Source of the DNA: Burkholderia sp. WP9
GTDB taxonomy: Bacteria; Pseudomonadota; Gammaproteobacteria; Burkholderiales; Burkholderiaceae
Reading direction: 5' to 3'
Length of the DNA stretch: 64,000 nucleotides
Assembly: GCF_900104795.1 (NCBI RefSeq)
Contig: NZ_FNTG01000001.1
Location: forward strand, 2,976,001-3,040,000
Both the position numbers and the translations under genes were made by a program. Shown here piece by piece: positions 26,221 through 36,647 of this stretch. Each line of letters starts with the position of its first letter. The stretch's first letter is position 1. The notes beneath the pieces are model-generated. The model had not been told where the DNA came from and ran no database searches. It was given only the letters and a program-made list of their open reading frames with translations.

Positions 26221-27342
26221 TCAGAACTGATGCCGCACGCCTGCCATCAAGCCGATCTGCGTGCCCTTCTGCGCGAGCCCGACGCCGTTGACGCCTTGCA
26301 GTTGCGCTCCGATCAAACCGCCCCGATAGATCGCATAGTCGCCTTCCAGATAGATGTCGGTGCGTCTGGAGAGGTTGTAGTCGGCGACCAGTTGGTACTG
26401 CCAGGCTGAGCCGTCCTGCGCGGCGGTCTTGCCGTCCTGCAACGTGCGCCAGACATTCGCGGCGAAGTGCCACTTGTTGCTGACCTGCTGCGTAATGCCA
26501 CCCAGGATCATGCGGCGCCGCGCAAAGTCCGTGTACTTGAGCGCTGCCAGCACCGGTGCGGTGAACGGCCCGTTGGCGAAATTCGAAAAGCCCGCATCGT
26601 TCTGGTTGACGATGTAGCCGGCGGAAAAGCGCGTGAGATTCCAAGTGTACGCGCCGCCGAATGTCCATGTCTTCGCGGCCGCGCCGTTGACGGAGTCCTT
26701 CGACTCTTCGTACGCGCCGCCCACGCTGAACGGCCCCCCTTCCGGTTTATAAGCCGCGGCCGCGCCGATCTGGCTGCCGTAGGAATTGCCCGCGTTGCCG
26801 CCGAATGCGTAACCGGCCGCGAACGTAAAGCCGTTATATCTCGCCTGATATTGCACCTGGTTGCTGGTCCAGATGCCGCCCGTCATTGTCACTTCAGGTT
26901 GAAAGCTGAAGTCGTACGGGATCCAGGAGTTGCTGCCGTAGCCGGCCACCGTGACGCCTTCGATCACCACGTTGTATTGACGGCCGAGGATGATCTGGCC
27001 GTAGGAGTCCGAACGCACGCCGACCTGCGCTTCGTTGAAGAACGGCAGCGTGGGATCGCTTTGCCCGCTGTTGATATAGATGCGGTTTTCGAGCTTGAAG
27101 AAAGTAGACCAGCCGCCGCCCAAATCCTCGACGCCTTTCAGGCCCCAACGGCTTTGCGTCATGCCACCGTTGCCGAGTCCGATCGACGAATCGCCGGCCG
27201 CGTTGACGTGAGTCAGATAGCGCACGCTCTCATCGACCACGCCGTACAGCGTCACGCTGGATTGCGCGTGCGCCATCTGGCACGCCAACGACGCCAACGC
27301 CGCGGGCACTGCGCCCGCTGCCCACCTGCCTACGTTCTTCAT
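26221..27342 (-). CDS. Gram-negative general porin (OmpC-like, Burkholderia type)
   Basis: A 373-residue outer-membrane beta-barrel. It has a signal peptide ending SLACQMAHA before QSSVTLYGVVDESVRYLTHVN, the standard start of Burkholderiales porins, and ends in aromatic VRHQF, the outer-membrane insertion signature. Alternating strands and the SRWGLKGVEDLGGGWSTFFKLENR block are diagnostic of the Porin_4 group. GAGGA precedes the ATG. It probably forms a trimeric diffusion pore. It is likely monocistronic, divergent from the EamA gene. Confidence 0.93.
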   Translation of the reverse strand: MKNVGRWAAGAVPAALASLACQMAHAQSSVTLYGVVDESVRYLTHVNAAGDSSIGLGNGGMTQSRWGLKGVEDLGGGWSTFFKLENRIYINSGQSDPTLPFFNEAQVGVRSDSYGQIILGRQYNVVIEGVTVAGYGSNSWIPYDFSFQPEVTMTGGIWTSNQVQYQARYNGFTFAAGYAFGGNAGNSYGSQIGAAAAYKPEGGPFSVGGAYEESKDSVNGAAAKTWTFGGAYTWNLTRFSAGYIVNQNDAGFSNFANGPFTAPVLAALKYTDFARRRMILGGITQQVSNKWHFAANVWRTLQDGKTAAQDGSAWQYQLVADYNLSRRTDIYLEGDYAIYRGGLIGAQLQGVNGVGLAQKGTQIGLMAGVRHQF

Positions 27343-27691
27343 CGCTTTTCCTCGTACAGGTCCCGCGTTGCGCGGAGAGGGTCAGTCTGCTTCGGCGGAG
27401 CAACGAATCAGTCCGTTACGCTGTCCGCCTGTTCTTCGCATTCTTCGTACTGAGAAGCCTTGCACCGCACCGCATGCAGCCGGCGCGAATGTCCTGACGA
27501 AACGGTAGTGGCTGAACCTTAGCGCGAAACGGCAATAGTGCGAAATTAGTCTGACGTGGGTGTTGCGCGGGCGTCGTGAAATCGGCAAAAAACTTGCGGC
27601 CTGTAAGAAGCACGCGTAGGCAGTGGGGTCATCGGGCGGCTGAGCGGACGGGTTTGCTATCGTACGACCTGTCCCCGCCTCCACTCAGCCC
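27343..27691. other. Divergent promoter region of the porin and EamA genes
   Basis: About 350 bases without a credible gene. It must drive the porin leftward and the EamA gene rightward. A TATCGT at about 27658-27663 could be a -10 box for the EamA gene but I find no matching -35. I see no repeat or strong dyad. Confidence 0.45.
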
Positions 27692-28627
27692 ATGAGCACC
27701 TCCGCCCTGCCCGCACGTCGCGCCCCGGATAGCTTCGCCATCCTCTTGATGATCGGCCTGTGCGCGATCTGGGGGCTTCAGCAAGTCGCGATCAAGAGCA
27801 CCAACATAGCGCTGCCGCCGGTCTTTCAGGCCGGCGTGCGCTCGGCGATCGCGGCCGTGCTCGTGTGGGGCTGGGCGCGCTCACGCGGCACGCCGCTCTT
27901 TCGCGACGACGGCACCCTGGGCGCCGGCGTGCTCGCGGGCGTGCTGTTCGCCAGTGAGTTCGTGTGCATTTTTCTCGGCCTGACGCTGACCAGTGCGTCG
28001 CGCATGGCGGTCTTTCTTTACACCGCGCCGTGCTTCACGGCGCTCGGCCTGCACTGGTTCGTCGACGGCGAGCGCATGCGGCGCATTCAGTGGCTCGGTA
28101 TCTTCGTCGCGTTCACGGGCATGGCGCTCGCTTTCGCGGACGGCTTCCTGCATGGCCACGCCGCGCAAGGTTCGGTGCTGAAGGGCGTCGCCGGCGACGC
28201 GCTCGGCGTGCTGGCCGGTATTGCGTGGGCCGCGACGACCGTGGTGGTGCGCGCCTCGCGCCTCGCTCAATCGAGCGCCAGCAAGACGCTGTTCTATCAA
28301 CTGACGGTGTCGGCGGTAGTCCTGCTCGCGCTTGCCCTCGGGCTTGGCCAGGCGCGCGTGGAAACCGTCACGCCGCTGGCGGTGGTGAGCCTCGCGTATC
28401 AGGCCGTGATTGTGGCGTTCGTCAGCTATCTGGTGTGGTTCTGGTTGCTGACGCGCTATATCGCGTCACGCCTGTCGGTATTCTCGTTTCTGACGCCGCT
28501 GTTCGGCGTGAGCTTCGGCGTGCTGCTGCTCGGCGAGTCGTTCAGCGTGCGCTTTCTGATGGCCGCGGTGCTGGTGCTGACCGGCATCGCGCTGGTCAAT
28601 GCACCGGCAAAGCGTGTGACGGCCTAG
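27692..28627 (+). CDS. EamA/DMT family drug/metabolite transporter
   Basis: A 311-residue inner-membrane protein with about ten hydrophobic helices in two EamA repeats. The first repeat starts LLMIGLCAIWGLQQVAIKSTN and the second LGVLAGIAWAATTVVVRASR; LTSASRMAVFLYTAPCFTALG and VFSFLTPLFGVSFGVLLLGE are the typical fourth-helix blocks. Such proteins export amino acids or other small metabolites; the substrate cannot be inferred. No clear ribosome-binding site precedes the ATG. Confidence 0.9.
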   Translation: MSTSALPARRAPDSFAILLMIGLCAIWGLQQVAIKSTNIALPPVFQAGVRSAIAAVLVWGWARSRGTPLFRDDGTLGAGVLAGVLFASEFVCIFLGLTLTSASRMAVFLYTAPCFTALGLHWFVDGERMRRIQWLGIFVAFTGMALAFADGFLHGHAAQGSVLKGVAGDALGVLAGIAWAATTVVVRASRLAQSSASKTLFYQLTVSAVVLLALALGLGQARVETVTPLAVVSLAYQAVIVAFVSYLVWFWLLTRYIASRLSVFSFLTPLFGVSFGVLLLGESFSVRFLMAAVLVLTGIALVNAPAKRVTA

Positions 28628-28677
28628 CGTTCGAGTTCACCAAAGCCAGGCTCTGGCTTTAGCCTCGGGCTCGGCGC

Positions 28678-29508
28678 TCAGGCCTTACCCGCCACGATCT
28701 GCGCGACGCGCACATATTCGGCCACCGGCACGTCTTCGGCGCGGCGCTGCAGGTCGAAGCCGAGCGCTTCGAAATCCACCGAATCGCGATACGCAGCGAG
28801 CGTGTTGCGCAGCATCTTGCGGCGCTGCGAAAACGCGGCCGTCACCACTTCGCCGAGCACACGCTCGTCGACGGGCGGCAGTTCATGCAGTTCGTACGGG
28901 ATCATGCGCACGATCGCCGAATCGACTTTGGGCGGCGGGTTGAATGCGTCGGGCGGCACGTCGAGTTGCTTGTCGATCACGTAACGGTATTGCAGCATCA
29001 CCGAGAGACGGCTGAACGCCTTGGTGCCTGGCTCCGCCACCATCCGCTCGACCACTTCGTTCTGCAACATGAAATGCTGATCGATCACGCGATGCGCGAA
29101 CGAAGTCAGATGAAACAGCAGCGGGCTCGAAATGTTGTACGGCAGATTGCCGACAATGCGCAGCGACGCCTTGTCGCCCGGCGCGGCCAGCGAGCCGAAG
29201 TCGAACGCGAGCGCGTCGCCCGCATGCAGTTCGAGCAGGTCGCCGAATTTCGTCTTCAGGCGGCCGATCAGATCGCGGTCCAGTTCGACCGCGTGCAAGG
29301 GCGCTTCCGACGTCGCCAGACGCTCGATCAGCGGTTCGGTGAGCGCACCGAGGCCCGGTCCGATCTCGACCATGCGCTCGCCGCGCTGCGGCCGGATGAC
29401 GTCGACGATCGAGTCGATCACGCCCATGTCGACCAGAAAATTCTGACCGAAACGCTTGCGCGCGATATGACCTTGGTGCCGGCCCTGTTGCTGTCTGCTG
29501 GTGGACAT
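28678..29508 (-). CDS. rsmA: 16S rRNA (adenine1518-N6/adenine1519-N6)-dimethyltransferase
   Basis: A 276-residue KsgA/RsmA enzyme that dimethylates two adjacent adenines in the 3' hairpin of 16S rRNA, a late step of 30S assembly. Motifs: [11 protein letters not shown] at the N terminus, [13 protein letters not shown] (SAM site), and [14 protein letters not shown] (catalytic motif IV). It is the last gene of lptD-surA-pdxA-rsmA, 158 bases after pdxA. Confidence 0.96.
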   Translation of the reverse strand: MSTSRQQQGRHQGHIARKRFGQNFLVDMGVIDSIVDVIRPQRGERMVEIGPGLGALTEPLIERLATSEAPLHAVELDRDLIGRLKTKFGDLLELHAGDALAFDFGSLAAPGDKASLRIVGNLPYNISSPLLFHLTSFAHRVIDQHFMLQNEVVERMVAEPGTKAFSRLSVMLQYRYVIDKQLDVPPDAFNPPPKVDSAIVRMIPYELHELPPVDERVLGEVVTAAFSQRRKMLRNTLAAYRDSVDFEALGFDLQRRAEDVPVAEYVRVAQIVAGKA

Positions 29509-29666
29509 CGAAGAAACGCTAAGAAAGAGAACTGCTTAAGAAAAGGAACCTGCTGCCCGACGCGCTTTCTCGCGGGCGCCCGCCATGCCGCGCCCGCGGC
29601 TGGCGGCAGCGTACATGGTAAAAAACGCGCCAGGCGCGCGCAAGAAGCCCGTGCGGTGGCGCCGGA

Positions 29667-30677
29667 TCAGCCCGCGCGGCGGTGCTGCGCCATCGACACC
29701 GCTGTCTCGATCGCGGCAATCAGGCTGCCCGCGTCGGCACGCCCCGTGCCGGCCAGATCGAGCGCGGTGCCGTGATCGACCGAGGTGCGGATGATCGGCA
29801 AACCGAGCGTGATATTGATGCCTTCGCCGAACGTGGCGTACTTCAACACCGGCAGGCCCTGGTCGTGGAACATGGCCAGCACGCAGTCGGCCTGCTCAAG
29901 GTAACGCGGCTGGAACAGCGTGTCAGCCGGGTAGGGACCGCGCGCGTCGATGCCCTGCTCGTTCGCGAGCTTCAGCGCCGGTGAAATGACCTCGATTTCC
30001 TCGCGGCCAAGATAGCCGTTTTCGCCCGCGTGCGGATTCAGCCCGGTCACGAGAATGCGCGGCGCCGGCAAACCGAAGTGATGCCGCAAATCGTGATCGA
30101 TGATGCGCAGCGTCTCCAGAACGCCTTCGATCGACAACGCCGCGGAGACATCCTTGAGCGGCAGATGCGTGGTGGCCAGCGCGACGCGCAACGGGCGCTT
30201 GCCGGTGCCGGCCAGCATCATCACCACACGCGGCGTGTGCGTGCGCTCGGCCAGATACTCCGTGTGGCCGGTGAACGGCACGCCGGCGTCGTTGATGGTG
30301 CTCTTTTGCAGCGGCGCGGTAACGATCGCGTCGAACGTGCCGGCCAGCGCTCCGTCTATTGCGCTGTCGAGCAGATCGAGCACGTAGCGGCCGTTGGCCG
30401 CGTCCAGCTTGCCCGCGACAGCAGGTGCCGCAAGCGGCCGGTGTTGCAGACGCACGCGCTTGCCATCCGCCACCAAAGCGCTCCAATCGACGCCCACGGC
30501 GCGCGCGCGTTCGGCGAGCAGGTCCGCGTCGCCGAGCACGGTGAACTGCGCGTGCGGCCAGTGCGCCGCCGCGCCGGCGAGCGCCTGCGCCGTCAGCTCG
30601 GGGCCGACGCCAGCGGGCTCGCCGGTCGTGATCGCGATCTGCAGCGGTGGGCGGGCGGACTGGGCGGCGGTTGTCAT
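29667..30677 (-). CDS. pdxA: 4-hydroxythreonine-4-phosphate dehydrogenase
   Basis: A 336-residue NAD-dependent, metal-requiring enzyme of the DXP-dependent pyridoxal phosphate pathway. It begins [15 protein letters not shown], and has metal/substrate blocks [20 protein letters not shown] and [26 protein letters not shown]. It starts 5 bases after the surA stop (TAACCGTTATG), so translation is probably coupled. Confidence 0.96.
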   Translation of the reverse strand: MTTAAQSARPPLQIAITTGEPAGVGPELTAQALAGAAAHWPHAQFTVLGDADLLAERARAVGVDWSALVADGKRVRLQHRPLAAPAVAGKLDAANGRYVLDLLDSAIDGALAGTFDAIVTAPLQKSTINDAGVPFTGHTEYLAERTHTPRVVMMLAGTGKRPLRVALATTHLPLKDVSAALSIEGVLETLRIIDHDLRHHFGLPAPRILVTGLNPHAGENGYLGREEIEVISPALKLANEQGIDARGPYPADTLFQPRYLEQADCVLAMFHDQGLPVLKYATFGEGINITLGLPIIRTSVDHGTALDLAGTGRADAGSLIAAIETAVSMAQHRRAG

Positions 30678-30682
30678 AACGG

Positions 30683-32035
30683 TTATTGCGTGCTCGACAG
30701 CGTGGGCTTCACTTCCACATAGGCAGTGTCGCGCAGTGCGCGCAACCAGTCGGCGTAGGCCTGTTCCGCTTTGCGCTGACCGATGGCCTGGCGTGCCAGA
30801 TCCATCTGCTGCGAGACCGAGCCTTCGGATTCGCGGCGGCCCAGCACCTGAATCAGATGGTAGCCGTATTCGCTGCGAACGGGGTCGCTGATTTGGCCGT
30901 CCTGCAGGCTGTTCATTGCGCGCTCGAATTCCGGCACCGTCTCGCCCGGGCTGATCCAGCCGAGGTCACCGCCTTGCGACGACGAACCGTCTTGCGAGTA
31001 GGTGTGCGCGAACTTGGCGAAGTCGCCGCCCGCGGCGATCTGGTTCTTGATTTCGAGCAGCTTCTGACGCGCTTGCGGCTCCGACATGCCGTCGCCGACG
31101 CGCAGCAGAATGTGGCGCACGTGCGTTTGCACGAGCTTCGGCGCATCCGAACTGGTGCCCTGCCCGGCGCGGCGATCGACCAGACGCACGATTTCGAAAC
31201 CGTCGTTGGTGCGGATCAGATCCGGATTGATCTGGCCGGGGCGCAATGTCGCGGCAGCCGTGACGAATTCAGGCGGCAACTTGGCCGGCGAAAGGAAACC
31301 CGTATCGCCGCCTTTCGATGCATCCGGTGCCTGCGAATTCGACTTCGCCAGCTTTTCGAAGTTGGCCCCGCCCTTGGCTTCGGCAAGCAGGGCCTGCGCC
31401 TTTTTCTGCGCCGCCTCGATATCGGTCTCCGACGCGTTCAGCGGCGCCTTGATGAAAATGTGCTGCAGATGCAGGTCGCTCGTCTGGCCGGCGTTCGGGC
31501 CGCGCTGGCTGGCGATGTAGTTCGCGACCTCGGCGTCCGAGACCGTGACCTTGCTGTCCACTTCCTTCTCGCGCAGGCGCGAGAGCGTGAGCTCCGTCCG
31601 CGCGTCGCCGGTGAAGGTGCTCCAGGGCACGCCTTGCGCCTCGATCCGCGAGCGGTACACGTCGAGCGTCAGGTTGTTCGCCGCGGCAAGCCGTTCGAGC
31701 GTTCTTTGCACGGTGGCGTCGTCGATATTGATGCCGTCTTCTTTCGCCTTCTGCAACTGGATGCGCTCCAGCACCATCTGGTTGAGCACCTGCTGGCGCA
31801 GCTGGTCCATCGGCGGGACCGGCGCGTTCTGCTGATTCAGGCGGCGGGTGATCAGGCCCATGCGTTCGTCGAGTTCGCGCCGCGTGATGACACCGTTGTT
31901 GACCACTGCGGCAATGGTGTCGACCGTCTGGCCGCCACTGCCGGAGAGCGCCTGCGCCTGCACCGGCGCAACCGACAGGAAAGACGCCGCGGCGGCAAGA
32001 CCGGCCGCAAGCGTTGCCAAGCGAAGCTTTTTCAT
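30683..32035 (-). CDS. surA: Periplasmic chaperone and peptidyl-prolyl isomerase SurA
   Basis: A 450-residue periplasmic chaperone for outer-membrane proteins, LptD being its best-known client. A signal peptide ([19 protein letters not shown]... PVQAQA) is followed by the SurA N-terminal chaperone domain ([22 protein letters not shown]) and two parvulin domains, the first around [12 protein letters not shown] and the second around [17 protein letters not shown]. The start is set by the signal peptide; an upstream frame adds 18 residues before it. It sits 76 bases after lptD. Confidence 0.95.
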   Translation of the reverse strand: MKKLRLATLAAGLAAAASFLSVAPVQAQALSGSGGQTVDTIAAVVNNGVITRRELDERMGLITRRLNQQNAPVPPMDQLRQQVLNQMVLERIQLQKAKEDGINIDDATVQRTLERLAAANNLTLDVYRSRIEAQGVPWSTFTGDARTELTLSRLREKEVDSKVTVSDAEVANYIASQRGPNAGQTSDLHLQHIFIKAPLNASETDIEAAQKKAQALLAEAKGGANFEKLAKSNSQAPDASKGGDTGFLSPAKLPPEFVTAAATLRPGQINPDLIRTNDGFEIVRLVDRRAGQGTSSDAPKLVQTHVRHILLRVGDGMSEPQARQKLLEIKNQIAAGGDFAKFAHTYSQDGSSSQGGDLGWISPGETVPEFERAMNSLQDGQISDPVRSEYGYHLIQVLGRRESEGSVSQQMDLARQAIGQRKAEQAYADWLRALRDTAYVEVKPTLSSTQ

Positions 32036-32111
32036 GATTGCCACAGATACTCCAATGATGTCGGGCGCGCCTGGCCCGTCTTTTCGCATTTTATGAATGA
32101 TCGGGTGAGCG

Positions 32112-34481
32112 TCATTCGTAGTTGGTGAAACGCGATTCCGGCGCCGGCGGCGGCGGCAACGGCGTATAGCCCGCCACGCTGCTGCGGAATGCGGTCATCA
32201 GCCCGTTGTCGACGCTCGACAAGCCCTTGAACGTCAACTGCGCGAGAAACCGCGTGCTCGACTGATTCTGCCCCGAGGTGTTCAGGCCGTTCGCGTAGCG
32301 TTGAATCCCCGCGCCGAGCGTCCAGCAGTCGGCGTCGTACTGCAGGCCGACCAGACCGTCGACGATCCGATGTCCGCCGAGGTCGTAATTGAAACGGCCC
32401 ACCCCGTACACCCGGTGGGCGAGCGGCCATTGCCCCGAAATCAGCACCTGATTGATCGGCGTGTTGTCCAGCGTGGTGTTCGCGCGGGTGTAGCGATACG
32501 CGACGTTGATCACCTTGCCGGTCGCCGGACTGAACCCGAAGCCGACGCTCGTTTTCACCAACTGGTTGTTGTCGGCATTATATTGGAACGCCGTTTCCGA
32601 AGCGAAACCCGCGCCGAGCTTGAAGGACGCACCCGCGATCAGGTCCGAATGCGTGGCCTGCGCGCTGGTCTGGGTCGACTGCAGCGTGACCCGCTGATCC
32701 TGGAAGTAATACTGCTGCGCGATCACGAAACGCGCCCGTTCGTCGCCCGTGGCCGCGTCGATGAAACGCGTGGTGAGGGCGGCCGTCAGGCGGTTCGCGT
32801 CGGCGATCCGGTCGTTGCCGACGAAGGTGTTCGGCGTGAAGATTTCCGCGAGCCCGAAGTCGGACTCGGCCGTGTCGAACAGCGGCGCCGACTGCTGGTT
32901 GCGATACGGCGTGTACACGTAGTACAGGCGCGGTTCGAGCGTCTGGATGTAATCCTGACCGAAGAGCCGCACCGAGCGGTCGAAGATCAGTCCCGTATCG
33001 AAGGAGAGAGTCGGGATCGATTCGGTAAAGTTTTTCGGCGTGCCGGCCGCGACGTCGGCGGCGCTCAGGTGGTTCAGGTTGTACGACGCAAAGTGCCATT
33101 GCACCTTCGGCGTGACGAAGTAACCCGGCCCGACCACCGAATACGACAGGTACGGGTTGAACATCACCCGCTGACCTTCGGTCATGTCCGCGGTGGTGAT
33201 GCGGAAATTCGTGTAGTCGGCTTCCGCGCCGTAGTCGAAGCCGCCGACGTTGTACTTCGCGTACTTCACGTTCAACTGCGGCTCGCGGCCGTACGGCGCC
33301 ACGGACGGCGTGAGCGTCTGCCAGTGCTGTTCGCGCGCGAGCACCGACCACGGGCCGTTGTTGTAGGTCAACCCGGCTTCCTGTTGATACAGGAGCTGGG
33401 TGCCGTTCATGAACTGATTGACCGACGACGACAGGTCTTCCGGATAGGTGTTGTCCGAAACCTTGTTGTAGTAGATGTAGCCGCCGAACCCGTTGCCGAA
33501 GTTCTGGTTGTGCTGGATGTACAGCGCGTAGCGGTTGGTCTTGGTCAGGTGATCGTCAGGCAGGAATTCGCCGGTGATCGAGCCGGAATACGTGGGCGAC
33601 AGATAACGGAACGTGGACTGCAACTGCACGCCGCGCTTGGAGATCAGACGCGGCGTGAGCGTCAGATCGCGATTCGGCGCGATGTTGAAGTAATACGGCA
33701 CCGACAGTTCGAAGCCGTTCGACGAACTCACCGAGAACGTGGGCGGCAAAATCCCGCTGCGCCGTTCACCCGAAAGCGGGAACGACAGCCACGGCGAGGC
33801 GAACACCGGAAAGCCCTGGAAGAACAGCACGCCGTTATGGGCGACGCCTTCGTCCGCGCCGGTGTCGAAATCGAACTCGCTGCCCTTGATGTACCAGGCC
33901 GGATCGTCCGCGCATGCGCAGGCCGTGTAGGTGCCTTTCGTGAAAACCGAGCGCTCGTTGTCGAGCAGGTCGACGCGCTCCGCGCTGCCCGAGCCGCCCG
34001 TCACGTTGAAGTGGTACTTCGGCGCGGTCATGAAGCCTTCGCTCGAATCCACGCGCATATGCGCTTCCGGCCCGACGAAGGAATTACCGTTGTTGACCAC
34101 GTGGACCGAGCCGTACGCGTCGGCCATGTCCGTGTCCTGGTCATAGTGCAGCGCGTCGGCCTTGATCACGACCGTATTGCGGCGCACCTCGGCCGAACCC
34201 TTGGCGGCCATGTCCTGGTCGGTCGTGCCGCTCGTCGTATCGCCGAGCACGAACGTGGCCGGCTTCTGGCCCGGCTGCAACGGACGCTCTTCGAGCTGCG
34301 GGGCGAGCTGCATGCCCCAGGGCGCGTCGATGGGTTGCGGCTGCGCAGCTTCCCCCACCAGCTGGGCGTGCGCAAGCGCGGGCATCAGGCCCGGAACGGC
34401 GATCAACGCCGCGACGAGCCGCCTTTTGCGCGGCGCTGGGGCACAAGAGGGAATCGTTTGGGAAAGCTGTCTAGGCGGCAT
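32112..34481 (-). CDS. lptD: LPS-assembly protein LptD
   Basis: A 789-residue outer-membrane protein that inserts lipopolysaccharide into the outer leaflet with LptE. Signal peptide to about residue 39 (PALAHAQ), an N-terminal OstA/LptA-like beta-jellyroll (about 95-230; [30 protein letters not shown]), then a large beta-barrel. Only three cysteines occur in the mature part: Cys188 and Cys190 ([13 protein letters not shown]) and Cys719 (DADCW). E. coli has four forming two interdomain disulfides. The gene leads lptD-surA-pdxA-rsmA and is divergent from amgK. Confidence 0.95.
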   Translation of the reverse strand: MPPRQLSQTIPSCAPAPRKRRLVAALIAVPGLMPALAHAQLVGEAAQPQPIDAPWGMQLAPQLEERPLQPGQKPATFVLGDTTSGTTDQDMAAKGSAEVRRNTVVIKADALHYDQDTDMADAYGSVHVVNNGNSFVGPEAHMRVDSSEGFMTAPKYHFNVTGGSGSAERVDLLDNERSVFTKGTYTACACADDPAWYIKGSEFDFDTGADEGVAHNGVLFFQGFPVFASPWLSFPLSGERRSGILPPTFSVSSSNGFELSVPYYFNIAPNRDLTLTPRLISKRGVQLQSTFRYLSPTYSGSITGEFLPDDHLTKTNRYALYIQHNQNFGNGFGGYIYYNKVSDNTYPEDLSSSVNQFMNGTQLLYQQEAGLTYNNGPWSVLAREQHWQTLTPSVAPYGREPQLNVKYAKYNVGGFDYGAEADYTNFRITTADMTEGQRVMFNPYLSYSVVGPGYFVTPKVQWHFASYNLNHLSAADVAAGTPKNFTESIPTLSFDTGLIFDRSVRLFGQDYIQTLEPRLYYVYTPYRNQQSAPLFDTAESDFGLAEIFTPNTFVGNDRIADANRLTAALTTRFIDAATGDERARFVIAQQYYFQDQRVTLQSTQTSAQATHSDLIAGASFKLGAGFASETAFQYNADNNQLVKTSVGFGFSPATGKVINVAYRYTRANTTLDNTPINQVLISGQWPLAHRVYGVGRFNYDLGGHRIVDGLVGLQYDADCWTLGAGIQRYANGLNTSGQNQSSTRFLAQLTFKGLSSVDNGLMTAFRSSVAGYTPLPPPPAPESRFTNYE

Positions 34482-34703
34482 GTATCGTTTGGCGAATCGG
34501 CTCGTCCGTCAGCTTCTGCAGTCACGGTCTACCGCCTGCACACCCCGACCGTGACAGTCGGCTGCACATCAATATTTACAATCTGTCGAACGATGAGGCG
34601 GGCGGTAAAGCGGAAGTCGCGAAAGCCGGCGTGAGCCGCGTCAAAAAAGTCGTGGGGTATTATATGGCAAGACGTTGCCCCTCTGAATTTGCCGCCGGTT
34701 TTC

Positions 34704-35795
34704 ATGACGCTGCCCCCACTCCAAGACTCCACCGATCCCCGTCTCGAACTGCTCAAAGCCTGGCTGAAAGGCCATGCGGCGCGCTATGCGCTCGAGCTCG
34801 ACACCCTCGTTCCGGCTTCGTCAGACGCCAGTTTCCGGCGTTATTTCCGGCTCGCCGGTAAGGCGGCGGAAGGCGAAAGCCGCGCCACCCTGATCGCCGT
34901 CGACGCCCCGCCGCCCGAAAAGTGCCGCGAATTTGTGCAGGTCGCGCAGTTGCTCGAGGCCGCCGGCGTGTACGTGCCGCGCGTGCTGGAGGTCGGTTTC
35001 GAGGCCGGCCTCATGCTGGTCACGGATCTGGGCACCGCGTCGTACCTCGGCGCGCTGACCGAAGCGCAAAGCGCTGGCGACTCGCGCCGCGCCCGCACGC
35101 TGATGCGTGACGCGCTCGACGCGTTGATCCGCTGGCAGCTCGCGTCGCGCGAAGACGTGCTGCCGCCCTTCAACGAAGCGTTCCTGCGCCGCGAGATGGA
35201 GTTGATGCCGGAATGGTTTCTCGGCCGGCATCTGGGCCGTGAGGCCGACGAAAAGACCCGCGGCGTGCTGGATCGCACCTTCGCGCTGCTGATCGCGAGC
35301 GCCCGCGCGCAGCCGCAGGTGTTCATGCTGCGCGACTTCATGCCGCGCAATCTGATGATCGCAACCGTGCCGGAGCCTGGACACCCCGCGGTCAACCCCG
35401 GCGTGCTGGACTTCCAGGACGCGGTGTACGGCCCGATCACCTACGACGTCGCCTCGCTGTTGCGCGACGCGTTCCTGAGCTGGGACGAGGAGTTCGAGCT
35501 GGATTGCTTCGTGTACTACTGGGAGCGGGCGAAAAAAGCCGGCCTGCCGGTGGATGCCGATTTCGGCGAGTTCTACCGCCAGGTGGAGTGGATGGGTTTG
35601 CAACGGCACATCAAGGTGCTGGGCCTCTTCTGCCGGATCAACTACCGCGACGGCAAACCGCATTACATGAAAGACCTGCCGCGTTTCATCGGCTATGCGC
35701 GCAAGGTGGCCGATCGTTATGCACCACTGCGTCCGTTCGCGAAGCTGCTCGACGATCTCGAAGGCCGCGCGAATGAAGTCGGCTACACCTTCTGA
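34704..35795 (+). CDS. amgK: N-acetylmuramate/N-acetylglucosamine kinase AmgK
   Basis: A 363-residue aminoglycoside-phosphotransferase-fold kinase that phosphorylates the anomeric hydroxyl of recycled MurNAc or GlcNAc. The catalytic loop is RDFMPRNLM (Brenner-type aspartate) and the metal motif is GVLDFQDAVYGP. It lies 3 bases upstream of murU, the pairing known from Pseudomonas, where AmgK-MurU bypasses de novo MurA and gives intrinsic fosfomycin tolerance. An in-frame TTG at 34689 is an alternative start; neither has a clear ribosome-binding site. Confidence 0.92.
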   Translation: MTLPPLQDSTDPRLELLKAWLKGHAARYALELDTLVPASSDASFRRYFRLAGKAAEGESRATLIAVDAPPPEKCREFVQVAQLLEAAGVYVPRVLEVGFEAGLMLVTDLGTASYLGALTEAQSAGDSRRARTLMRDALDALIRWQLASREDVLPPFNEAFLRREMELMPEWFLGRHLGREADEKTRGVLDRTFALLIASARAQPQVFMLRDFMPRNLMIATVPEPGHPAVNPGVLDFQDAVYGPITYDVASLLRDAFLSWDEEFELDCFVYYWERAKKAGLPVDADFGEFYRQVEWMGLQRHIKVLGLFCRINYRDGKPHYMKDLPRFIGYARKVADRYAPLRPFAKLLDDLEGRANEVGYTF

Positions 35796-35798
35796 CCG

Positions 35799-36524
35799 AT
35801 GACGATGTCCCTGAAGAAAGCGATGATTTTCGCCGCCGGCCGCGGCGAGCGCATGCGTCCGTTGACCGACACGCGTCCCAAGCCTTTGCTCGAAGTGGGC
35901 GGCAAGCCGCTGATCGTATGGCAGATCGAACGGCTCGCGCAGGCTGGCTTTCGCACCATCGTGATCAATCACGCGTGGCTCGGCGAGCAGATCGAGGCCA
36001 CGCTCGGCGACGGCTCGCGCTGGCAGGTGGCGTTGCGCTACTCGGCCGAACGCGAGGCGCTGGAAACCGCGGGCGGCATCGTGCAGGCGTTGCCGTTGCT
36101 CGAAGATAACGGCGCGAGCGAAGTGTTCGTCGCGGTCAGCGGCGACGTGTACGCCGACTTCGACTACGCCACGCTGAATGCTCGCGCGGAAAAACTCGCG
36201 GCCTTGCCCGAGCCGGGCATGCATCTCGTGATGGTGCCGAATCCAGCGTTTCATCCGGTCGGCGACTTCGGCCTGGCCGACGGCGCGCTCTCGCTCGAGG
36301 GCGAGCCGCGCTTCACGTTCGGCAACATCGGGCTATATGACACCCGCATGTTCCGCGATCTGCCGCACGGCACGCGGCGCGCGCTCACGCCGTATTATCG
36401 CGACACCATTGCACGCGGTCTGGCGAGCGGTGAGCTGTACGAGGGTCTGTGGGAGAACGTCGGCACGCCCGCGCAGTTAGGCGAGCTGGATCAGCGTTTG
36501 CGCGCGCTGGATGGGGGGCGCTAG
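35799..36524 (+). CDS. murU: N-acetylmuramate alpha-1-phosphate uridylyltransferase MurU
   Basis: A 241-residue nucleotidyltransferase that makes UDP-MurNAc from MurNAc-1-phosphate and UTP. Signature: AMIFAAGRGERMRPLTDTRPKPLLEVGGKPLI at the N terminus and SGDVYADFDY for metal binding. Start at 35799, with a second ATG two codons later (35805) equally possible. It follows amgK by 3 bases. The TAG stop overlaps the first base of an eight-copy 7-base repeat. Confidence 0.92.
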   Translation: MTMSLKKAMIFAAGRGERMRPLTDTRPKPLLEVGGKPLIVWQIERLAQAGFRTIVINHAWLGEQIEATLGDGSRWQVALRYSAEREALETAGGIVQALPLLEDNGASEVFVAVSGDVYADFDYATLNARAEKLAALPEPGMHLVMVPNPAFHPVGDFGLADGALSLEGEPRFTFGNIGLYDTRMFRDLPHGTRRALTPYYRDTIARGLASGELYEGLWENVGTPAQLGELDQRLRALDGGR

Positions 36525-36579
36525 GCGTTTGGCGTTTGGCGTTTGGCGTTCGGCGTTCGGCGTTCGGCGTTCGGCGTTC
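36524..36579. repeat. Heptanucleotide tandem repeat, 8 copies
   Basis: Three copies of GGCGTTT followed by five of GGCGTTC, 56 bases, beginning on the last base of the murU stop codon. It lies in the 123-base gap between converging murU and the ABC exporter gene, so it is in both 3' untranslated regions. Such arrays are prone to copy-number change. Confidence 0.97.
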
Positions 36580-36647
36580 GGGTCTCAACTCTCGACCTTA
36601 ACTCCGCGCCAATTGCCAGGCGGCCACGCAAAACGCGTCACCCAAGC

